Of a stretch of DNA of 5,250 nucleotides, positions 1 through 5,250 are shown piece after piece. Made by a program: the position numbers and the translations under genes. The notes beneath the pieces were generated by a model. The model did not search any database and had not been told where the DNA came from. It was given only the letters and a program-made list of their open reading frames with translations. Origin of the DNA: an uncultured Flavobacteriaceae bacterium (lineage in GTDB: Bacteria; Bacteroidota; Bacteroidia; Flavobacteriales; Flavobacteriaceae); the NCBI GenBank assembly GCA_913031655.1, contig CAJWFY010000109.1, positions 1 through 5,250 of the forward strand, given 5' to 3'. The first letter of the stretch is position 1. Every line of letters starts with the position of its first letter.

Positions 1-134
1 CATTAGTTGGCTATAACGACCCCAATGCTTCAAAAGGATTTAGCCCATATTTTGATACATCTTATGCTTATGCACCAAATCATGGAATGGAAGTGTTTGT
101 GGGTTACAGATTAAATATTGGAAAAAAAAATTAA
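1..134 (+). CDS. C-terminal end of an outer-membrane beta-barrel protein, probably a TonB-dependent receptor (5' part outside window)
   Basis: An open frame enters at the window edge (first full codon at 3) and ends at TAA 132-134, giving 43 residues from LVGYNDPNASKG to VGYRLNIGKKN. The segment FDTSYAYAPNHGMEVFVGYR has the style of the last two strands of a TonB-dependent receptor barrel in Bacteroidota, where a 'Y.PN.GRE.FVG.R..F' pattern closes the barrel. Such receptors sit in the outer membrane and import siderophores, metals or glycans using TonB energy. The substrate cannot be told from this fragment. The end is slightly unusual: a basic GKKN tail, partly encoded by an A9 run at 122-130, follows the last strand instead of a terminal aromatic residue. 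The gene converges on the P19-like gene with a 33-bp gap. Another type of outer-membrane barrel is possible. Confidence 0.7.
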   Translation, partial: LVGYNDPNASKGFSPYFDTSYAYAPNHGMEVFVGYRLNIGKKN

Positions 135-167
135 ACCTTTTCGCTGTGTATGTTATTTCTAACAAAT

Positions 168-713
168 TTAATTTCTGCTTGCATTAGCAATTTCTTCAAA
201 ATCAATATTTAAATATTGAAATAATTTACCATTAAAGAGTCCTTTTCCATACATTTTGACCCAATCATTATGAAGAGCTAAATCAATTTGTGTTGGTGGA
301 GTTATATTAAAATCAACAGAATATAAGTCGTTTATTGCTCCGGGTAATGAAATGTTTCTAGCGTAGTGAAAGTTGTCCGTTAAATTGATGTGAGGTAACA
401 AATCGATAAATGTACTTAAACCACTTTCTTGATTTGTTACTCTAGCAGTGATGTGTAAATAAGGAACGAATCCTCCTTTAGGAGTCCCTTTTGGGACCTT
501 AGTTGTATCCCAATTTACTCTAGCCTCAATATGAATATTAGTTTGATTTTCTTTTAAATGCATAGATAAAGGCATTATGCGATCTTTTATTGCTCCCTCA
601 AAAACAAAAATAATTCCTGGTTCAATCCTTTCTTCTCCAATCACTAGCTCTTGAGAATTTACATGAAACCCAGTTATTAATAAAACATATATACTAAATA
701 TTTTTTTTTTCAT
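168..713 (-). CDS. P19/Tp34-family periplasmic metal-binding protein (iron/copper transport type)
   Basis: The protein has 181 residues from ATG 713. Residues 1-21 (MKKKIFSIYV...HVNSQ) form a type I signal peptide with likely cleavage before E22; there is no lipobox Cys and no Cys at all. The rest follows the P19/FetP/Tp34 immunoglobulin-like fold: NIHIEARVNW (60-69), a GFVPYLHITARVTN strand (81-94), LLPHINLTDNFHYARN (105-120) and FNITPP (135-140). Characterised family members bind Cu and Fe periplasmically and usually work with an FTR1-type permease, or are outer-membrane lipoproteins (Tp34). Apparent ligands here are H61, E63, H116 and H148, with H108 near the usual Met. The start at 713 lies 4 nt after the SCO stop and begins a normal signal peptide. 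An in-frame ATG at 752 would give 194 residues and overlap SCO, adding a basic MLKFLKTHIKIRK stretch. An A10 run (701-710) follows the chosen start. No permease gene is visible here. Family call is firm; metal and partner are inferred. Confidence 0.82.
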   Translation of the reverse strand: MKKKIFSIYVLLITGFHVNSQELVIGEERIEPGIIFVFEGAIKDRIMPLSMHLKENQTNIHIEARVNWDTTKVPKGTPKGGFVPYLHITARVTNQESGLSTFIDLLPHINLTDNFHYARNISLPGAINDLYSVDFNITPPTQIDLALHNDWVKMYGKGLFNGKLFQYLNIDFEEIANASRN

Positions 714-717
714 TTTT

Positions 718-1395
718 CTAATTTTTATATGAGTTTTTAAGAATTTCAACATCGTTTAACAGTTTTTCCATTTCTTCTTTATTAGTTCCATCATAAAAAC
801 CTCTAATGCGCTTTTCTTTATCAATTAAAACAAAATTTTCAGTGTGAATCATATCATATTTTCCGCCATCACCATCATTTTTAGCAACTAAATAAGATTT
901 TCTGGCCAGATCATAAATCATTTTTTTATTTCCAGTTAATAAGTTCCATTTATAGCTCAAAACACCCTTTTTAAGAGCATAATCCTTTAAAACCTCAACA
1001 TTGTCAATATCTGGAGTTACTGAAAAAGAAGCTAGAAGAATATTTTTATTTTTTAATAGTTTTTCTTGCAAGTATGTCATGTTATCTGTCATTATTGGAC
1101 ATATATTAGGACAGGTTGTAAAGAAAAAATCAGCTATATAAATTTTATTTTCATAATTTTTTTGAGTAATTTTTTCTCCATTTTGATTGGTAAGTGAAAA
1201 ATCAGCTATTCTATGATATTTTTTTATGTAACGAATGTTTTCATCAACTAATTCCTGAGAAACCATATTTGGGCTATAAATTGGCAAAATTACTTTAGGC
1301 TGTAAAATAAAATAAAATGAAGTTAAAACAACAACAGAAAAAAACATCATAATTAAAATAAGGGGGCCGTATCTATTGAAAAATTTTTTATACAT
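718..1395 (-). CDS. SCO1/SenC-family copper chaperone (thioredoxin fold), membrane-anchored
   Basis: The protein has 225 residues. A transmembrane anchor (about 11-32) follows a short basic N-terminus, placing the domain outside the cytoplasmic membrane. The thioredoxin-like domain (about 60-220) starts at HRIADFSLTNQNGE and carries the SCO metal site: C95 and C99 in FTTCPNICPIM, and the distant H184 in IHTENFVLID. SCO proteins bind Cu through these residues and help build the CuA centre of cytochrome oxidase or act as thiol reductases. The usual SVDP stretch reads SVTPDID (125-131), so the first Asp is replaced by Thr. Length and the segment ILPIYSPNMVSQELVDENI match Bacteroidota SCO proteins. 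It lies 21 bp downstream of the aminopeptidase gene and 4 bp upstream of the P19-like gene, so one operon is likely. The ATG at 1395 has AAAAGAG just upstream, a weak purine-rich ribosome site. No cytochrome oxidase genes are in the window to confirm the client. Confidence 0.92.
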   Translation of the reverse strand: MYKKFFNRYGPLILIMMFFSVVVLTSFYFILQPKVILPIYSPNMVSQELVDENIRYIKKYHRIADFSLTNQNGEKITQKNYENKIYIADFFFTTCPNICPIMTDNMTYLQEKLLKNKNILLASFSVTPDIDNVEVLKDYALKKGVLSYKWNLLTGNKKMIYDLARKSYLVAKNDGDGGKYDMIHTENFVLIDKEKRIRGFYDGTNKEEMEKLLNDVEILKNSYKN

Positions 1396-1401
1396 GACTC
1401 T

Positions 1402-1416
1402 TTTATTTGAAATAAA
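1402..1416. repeat. Inverted repeat TTTATTT-G-AAATAAA filling the pepP-SCO gap
   Basis: Seven-base arms flank one central base and occupy most of the 21-bp space between the pepP stop (1417) and the SCO start (1395). The arms are only A/T and the loop is one base, so it is a poor terminator hairpin. It may be an operator or chance. Confidence 0.3.
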
Positions 1417-2712
1417 TTAATTAGAATTCATTAAACTCTCTATCTCTTCTATTTCTATAGGAATGTTTTTCATAAGGTTGATTGGGGGCGAACTTTCTTG
1501 AACTACTACATCATCTTCTAGTCTAATTCCAAAACCTTCTTTAGGAATATAAATCCCTGGTTCTACTGTGAAAACCATGTTTTTTTCAATAGGCTCGTGA
1601 ATGTTTCCATAATCATGCGTATCTAATCCTAAGTGATGAGACGTTCCGTGAGTAAAGTATTTTTTAAATGCTGGTCTGGAATCAGTCTGATTTTGAATAT
1701 CAGATTTATCTAACAACCCTAATTTTAACAATTCAGAAGTCATAACCTTACCTACTTCGCTGTGATGATCTTTCCATAAAATTCCTGGATTCAGTAATTT
1801 AGTTGCTTCATTTTTAACATGTAGCACAGAGCTATAAACTTCTTTTTGACGTTTTGTAAATTCCCCAGAAACGGGAACTGTTCTTGTCATGTCACTGGAA
1901 TAATTAGCATATTCAGCTCCAACATCTAGCAAAATAACATCACCATCATTACATTGATTATTGTTTTCAATATAATGTAGAATATTAGAGTTTTCTCCAG
2001 ATGCAATTATTGGACTATAAGCAAATTTTTTAGATCTATTAATTAAGAATTCATGTGAAAATTCAGCTTCAATTTCATACTCCCAAACTCCTGGCTTAAT
2101 GAATTTTAAAACTCTTCTAAATCCTTTTTCTGTTATATCGCAAGCTTTTTGAATTAATTCAAGTTCAATAGTTTCTTTAATAGATCTTATATTTTGTAAA
2201 ATAGGATTACTTCTCTGAAAATTTTTATTGGGATAATTTTTTTCAATCCATTTATTAAAGCGAGCTTCTCTTGTCTCTGTTTCAACTTTAGCCCTGTAAT
2301 GTTCATTTATGTTTGTGTAAAGAATATTACATTCTGACACTAACTCATCAATTATTTTTTCTAAATCTTCTAGCCAATAAACTGTTTTAACGCCTGAAAT
2401 CTTAAAAGCTTTTTCTATACTCAATTTTTCCCCCTCCCAATGAGTTAAAACTTCATTAGGCTTTGTTAAAAAAAGAATTTCTCTATGATTTAAATTTTCA
2501 CAATTTGGACATAAAACAAGTACACTTTCTTCTTGATCTATACCAGATAAATAAAAAAGATCTCTATGCTGTTCAAAAGGAAGTGTAGTGTCAGCACTGA
2601 CCGGGTAAAGATCATTTGAATTAAAAAAAGCAATACTTTTCGAGCTCATTTTGTTCATGAACTTTGCCCTATTTTTTATGAATAAGTTGTTATCAATAGC
2701 TGTGTACTTCAT
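1417..2712 (-). CDS. pepP: Xaa-Pro aminopeptidase (M24B metallopeptidase, aminopeptidase P)
   Basis: The enzyme removes an N-terminal residue when proline follows it, using two metal ions (usually Mn) in the cytoplasm. The 431 residues are close to the E. coli enzyme length. The N-terminal aminopeptidase P domain covers about 10-140 (FEQHRDLFYLSG at 46-57), and the pita-bread catalytic domain covers about 185-410. All five metal ligands are visible: D263 (ILLDVGAEY), D274 (SSDMTRT), H359 (THGTSHHLGLD), E384 (TVEPGIY) and E399 (IRLEDD). The expected accessory histidines are also present: H246 in ILHYIENN, H355 and H366. There is no signal peptide. The gene is first of the three-gene minus-strand cluster; its ATG at 2712 has no Shine-Dalgarno, as is common in Bacteroidota. 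A link to copper or iron handling is not implied by its sequence. The C68-P-N-C71 pair in the N-domain has no second Cys pair and is probably not a zinc site. Confidence 0.95.
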   Translation of the reverse strand: MKYTAIDNNLFIKNRAKFMNKMSSKSIAFFNSNDLYPVSADTTLPFEQHRDLFYLSGIDQEESVLVLCPNCENLNHREILFLTKPNEVLTHWEGEKLSIEKAFKISGVKTVYWLEDLEKIIDELVSECNILYTNINEHYRAKVETETREARFNKWIEKNYPNKNFQRSNPILQNIRSIKETIELELIQKACDITEKGFRRVLKFIKPGVWEYEIEAEFSHEFLINRSKKFAYSPIIASGENSNILHYIENNNQCNDGDVILLDVGAEYANYSSDMTRTVPVSGEFTKRQKEVYSSVLHVKNEATKLLNPGILWKDHHSEVGKVMTSELLKLGLLDKSDIQNQTDSRPAFKKYFTHGTSHHLGLDTHDYGNIHEPIEKNMVFTVEPGIYIPKEGFGIRLEDDVVVQESSPPINLMKNIPIEIEEIESLMNSN

Positions 2713-2720
2713 AAAGTAGA

Positions 2721-2733
2721 TTTGAAATTCAAA
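2721..2733. repeat. Short perfect inverted repeat TTTGAA-A-TTCAAA in the divergent promoter region
   Basis: Six-base arms flank a single central base. It overlaps the candidate -7 element for pepP and could be an operator half-site pair, but symmetry of this length is not rare in such AT-rich DNA. Confidence 0.3.
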
Positions 2734-2737
2734 AATA
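2730..2737 (-). promoter_or_regulatory. Candidate -7 element for the pepP-SCO-P19 cluster
   Basis: Read on the minus strand, this is TATTTTTG, a full match to the Bacteroidota sigma-A -7 consensus TAnnTTTG. It would place transcription start about 10-15 nt before the pepP ATG. No good TTTG is seen at the expected upstream distance, and such a motif arises easily in AT-rich DNA. Confidence 0.35.
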
Positions 2738-2791
2738 GTATATTTAATGTATTAACAGCCATCTAATAAAGGGTAAATAAAGATTTTAATT

Positions 2792-5250
2792 ATGAAAAAT
2801 TTAATTAGTATAACTTTTCTGTGTTTTCAATTAATGTTTTTTGGACAAGAAAGTACATCTTCATCAGAATTGATAAATGGAATTAATTTTCAAAATGAAT
2901 TAATTAAAAATTCTTTAGTAAAAAACTTAGAATTTTCAAACATTGGTCCAAGTGTAATGAGTGGCAGGGTTTCAGACATTGAGGTTAATCCCAACGATCC
3001 AACAGAGTTTTATGTTGCTTATGCGTCAGGGGGATTATGGCATACAATCAATAATGGAACTACTTTCAATACTATTTTTGACAATGCAAACACCCAAAAT
3101 ATTGGAGATTTTGATGTTGATTGGAATAACAGAACCATTATAGTAGGAACTGGAGAAAACAATTCTTCTAGATCTTCTTACTCTGGAATAGGAATATTAA
3201 AGTCTAACGATAATGGGAAAAATTGGGAGAATATAGGCCTTTCAGATTCTCATCATATTGGGAAAGTTAAAATTAATCCAAACAATCCCGACGAAATAAT
3301 TGTTGGAGTGCTAGGACATTTGTATTCTACAAATGAACAGAGAGGAATTTTCAAAACTAATAACGGAGGAAAAACATGGGAAAAAAAATTAGAAATTGAT
3401 GAAAAAACAGGGATAATTGACATTGATATCGATCCAGAGAATTTTAATATTCAATATGCATCTTCATGGGAAAAGGAAAGAGCATCTTGGAATTTTAATG
3501 GAAATGGATCAAAATCTGGTATATATAAATCTACTGATTCTGGTGAAAATTGGGAATTAATTTCAACAAAAGAAAGTGGGTTTCCTTCAAACTCCGGAGT
3601 TGGAAGAATAGGGCTTTCTGTTTATGATAAAAACACAGTATATGCAGTAGTTGACAATCAGTCAAGAAGACTAAAAGAAAAAGAAGTTAAAAAAAATGCG
3701 ATAGATAAAGCTGTTTTTGAAAAAATGTCGATCAAAGATTTTATGAAATTAAACGATAAGCTATTAAATGATTTCTTAGAAAATAATGGTTTCCCAAAAA
3801 AATATGATTCGAATGAGGTTAAAGAACTAGTTAGTTCTGGCGAAATAAAACCATTGGATCTAAAACTTTTTTTAGAAGATGCCAATACAGTTATGTTTGA
3901 TACTCCTATAATTGGCGCTGAAGTCTACAGAAGTGATGACGGGGGGCAAACTTGGGTAAAGAAAAACTCGTATTATTTAGATAGATTATATAATACTTAT
4001 GGATACTATTTTGGAAGAATTCATGTTTCTCCAACTAATAAAAATCAGATTTATGTTTATGGAGTCCCAATTATAAAATCAAACGACGGAGGGATTACAT
4101 ACAAGTCAGTAGATTATCAAAATGTACATGCTGACCATCATGATTTGTGGATCAATCCTAAAAATCCTGATCATTTAATTAATGGAAATGACGGAGGAAT
4201 TAACATGAGTTATGATGGAGGAAAAAATTGGACTAAACTAAATCAACCTAATGTTGGTCAATTTTATTCAATTAACGTTGATAATGAGAAGCCATATAAT
4301 GTTTATGGCGGCCTCCAAGACAATGGCGTTTGGATGGCTCCTAATAATTCAGTCGAAAGCGCTAGATGGCACCAAACTGGACATAACAACTGGACTTCAA
4401 TTGGTGGAGGAGACGGCATGCAAGTTCAAATTGACAAACGTAATTCAGATATTATTTATACCGGATCTCAGTTTGGAGTTTATTTTAGATTGAATAAAAA
4501 GACAGGGAAAAGAAATTATTTAAAGCCTAAACATGATTTAGGAGAATCACCCTTAAGATTCAATTGGCAATCACCTATATTATTATCTCCTCACAATCAA
4601 GATATTTTTTATATGGGAAGTAACAAATTACACATTTCATTAAATCAAGGCGATGATTGGTCATTTAAATCTATCGACTTGACTAAAGGCATTAAATCAG
4701 GAAATGTTCCATACGGCACTTTAAGTGCAATAGACGAATCCATCTTTAAGTTTGGAAAACTAGTTGTAGGTTCTGATGACGGGTTAATTAATTTAAGCAA
4801 GGATGGAGGAAATACTTGGGCTTTGATTTCTAAAGATTTACCTCAAAACTTATGGGTTAGCAGAGTTGTTTTTTCAAAACATAAAAAAAATAGAATTTAT
4901 GCCACCCTAAATGGCTATAGGTTTGACGATTTTAAACCTTATGTTTTTATAAGTGATAATGATGGGAAAAATTGGAAGAAAATAAGTGATAACCTGCCTT
5001 TATCATCTGTCAATGTTATTAAAGAGGATCCGTTTAATGAAAATGTCATTTATTTAGGGACAGATAATGGTGCCTACGTTAGTTTTGATATGGGAGATTT
5101 ATGGCATCCCTTTAGTAATGGATTAAATAAAGTTGCAGTTCATGACTTGGTTATTCAAAGCCAAGAAAAAGATCTTTTGTTAGCAACTCATGGACGGTCA
5201 ATATATAAAACAGATTTATCAGTTATTTATAATTATTTAAATAAAATAGA
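2792..5250 (+). CDS. Secreted Asp-box (BNR) beta-propeller protein, sortilin/VPS10-like 'glycosyl hydrolase' family; 3' end outside window
   Basis: The frame is open from ATG 2792 to the window edge: 819 residues without a stop. Residues 1-19 (MKNLISITFL...FFGQ) are a signal peptide with likely cleavage before E20. IGPSVMSGRVSDIEVNP (51-67) is the usual start of this family's propeller. Eleven Asp-box-like motifs (S-x-D-x-G-x-x-W) lie at 85, 138, 189, 247, 381, 430, 473, 616, 669, 721 and 764, spread over probably two propellers. Other family marks are HADHHDLWINPKNPDHLI (446-463), GNDGGI (465-470), YGGLQDNGVW (505-514) and ATHGRSIY (798-805). A charged, probably helical insert lies at about 289-370, between blades. 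Database names such as 'glycosyl hydrolase' rest on the repeats; no sialidase active site is visible, so catalysis is unproven and a binding or scaffold role is equally possible. Homologues are often near 900-1,100 residues, so the missing end is probably short; it may carry a type IX secretion signal. The gene is divergent from pepP. Confidence 0.88.
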   Translation, partial: MKNLISITFLCFQLMFFGQESTSSSELINGINFQNELIKNSLVKNLEFSNIGPSVMSGRVSDIEVNPNDPTEFYVAYASGGLWHTINNGTTFNTIFDNANTQNIGDFDVDWNNRTIIVGTGENNSSRSSYSGIGILKSNDNGKNWENIGLSDSHHIGKVKINPNNPDEIIVGVLGHLYSTNEQRGIFKTNNGGKTWEKKLEIDEKTGIIDIDIDPENFNIQYASSWEKERASWNFNGNGSKSGIYKSTDSGENWELISTKESGFPSNSGVGRIGLSVYDKNTVYAVVDNQSRRLKEKEVKKNAIDKAVFEKMSIKDFMKLNDKLLNDFLENNGFPKKYDSNEVKELVSSGEIKPLDLKLFLEDANTVMFDTPIIGAEVYRSDDGGQTWVKKNSYYLDRLYNTYGYYFGRIHVSPTNKNQIYVYGVPIIKSNDGGITYKSVDYQNVHADHHDLWINPKNPDHLINGNDGGINMSYDGGKNWTKLNQPNVGQFYSINVDNEKPYNVYGGLQDNGVWMAPNNSVESARWHQTGHNNWTSIGGGDGMQVQIDKRNSDIIYTGSQFGVYFRLNKKTGKRNYLKPKHDLGESPLRFNWQSPILLSPHNQDIFYMGSNKLHISLNQGDDWSFKSIDLTKGIKSGNVPYGTLSAIDESIFKFGKLVVGSDDGLINLSKDGGNTWALISKDLPQNLWVSRVVFSKHKKNRIYATLNGYRFDDFKPYVFISDNDGKNWKKISDNLPLSSVNVIKEDPFNENVIYLGTDNGAYVSFDMGDLWHPFSNGLNKVAVHDLVIQSQEKDLLLATHGRSIYKTDLSVIYNYLNKI
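3044..5104 (+). repeat. Eleven Asp-box (BNR) protein repeats within the propeller gene
   Basis: These are protein-level repeats, diverged at DNA level. Good copies are SNDNGKNW (138), TNNGGKTW (189), STDSGENW (247), SDDGGQTW (381), SYDGGKNW (473), SKDGGNTW (669) and SDNDGKNW (721). Weaker copies are TINNGTTF (85), SNDGGITY (430), SLNQGDDW (616) and SFDMGDLW (764). Asp-boxes mark the turn between the third and fourth strands of a propeller blade and are structural. Gaps without a motif fall at the helical insert (255-380) and at 481-615, where the family-typical YGGLQDNG blade sits. Confidence 0.8.

Larger units (their letters stand above)
2713..2791. promoter_or_regulatory. Divergent intergenic region between pepP and the propeller gene
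   Basis: This 79-bp, very AT-rich gap separates two divergent start codons, so it should carry the promoters for the minus-strand cluster and for the plus-strand gene. The plus strand has TTTG at 2721 and TATATTTA at 2739-2746, a 7/8 match to the Bacteroidota -7 element TAnnTTTG, but with a short 14-nt spacer. The ATG at 2792 has only an A-rich lead (AAATAAAG), not a Shine-Dalgarno. That promoters lie here follows from gene layout; their exact positions are uncertain. Confidence 0.5.

Noticed and set aside
135..167. Possible bidirectional terminator between the two convergent genes
   Set aside because: No stem of useful length followed by a T run can be drawn in these 33 bases.
2500..2511. 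CPNC pair in the N-domain of the aminopeptidase as a zinc ribbon
   Set aside because: There is no second CxxC pair nearby, and the M24 active site does not use cysteine.
2961..3143. Plus-strand open frame of 60 codons
   Set aside because: It is an out-of-frame shadow of the propeller gene, which has clear family motifs in the other frame here.
3658..3885. Minus-strand open frame of 75 codons
   Set aside because: It lies inside the propeller gene, opposite its Lys/Glu-rich insert. Its Ser/Phe/Leu-rich product is what reverse reading of AAA/GAA codons gives.
4251..4493. Plus-strand open frame of 80 codons
   Set aside because: It overlaps the YGGLQDNG and following blades of the propeller gene in another frame and shows no domain of its own.
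2792..5250. Sialidase or true glycoside hydrolase function for the Asp-box protein
   Set aside because: Asp-boxes are structural. I could not see the sialidase arginine triad with its Asp and Tyr/Glu context, so I did not assign catalysis.

Overview
The window is strongly AT-rich. Its gene content and signal peptides (ending in GQ/E or SQ/E) point to a member of the Bacteroidota, most likely a marine-type flavobacterium. Clear Shine-Dalgarno sites are mostly absent, which fits that group. The assignment is inferred from protein style, not from a marker gene.

Layout: (1) Positions 1-134, + strand, hold the last 43 codons of an outer-membrane beta-barrel protein, most likely a TonB-dependent receptor. 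(2) Positions 168-2712, - strand, hold a compact three-gene cluster, read in the order pepP-like Xaa-Pro aminopeptidase (2712-1417), 21 bp, SCO1/SenC-family thioredoxin-fold copper protein (1395-718), 4 bp, then a small exported P19/Tp34-family metal-binding protein (713-168). The tight spacing suggests one transcript. (3) A 79-bp divergent intergenic region (2713-2791) must hold the promoters of the cluster and of the + strand gene. (4) From 2792 to the window end, + strand, runs a long open frame of at least 819 codons. It encodes a secreted multi-bladed beta-propeller protein with eleven Asp-box (BNR) motifs, of the sortilin/VPS10-like 'glycosyl hydrolase' type common in Bacteroidota. It is cut by the window edge.

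How the genes may work together: the SCO and P19-like proteins are both envelope metal proteins and are almost translationally coupled. A shared role in periplasmic copper or iron handling, such as delivery to cytochrome oxidase or metal import, is a reasonable inference. The P19-like protein keeps most of the family's metal ligands but appears to have His where characterised P19 proteins have Met. The aminopeptidase looks like a housekeeping cytoplasmic enzyme that happens to lead the operon. No RNA genes, CRISPR arrays, insertion sequences or convincing intrinsic terminators were seen. I found no clearly new multi-gene system; the SCO/P19 pair and its altered metal site are the most interesting points.
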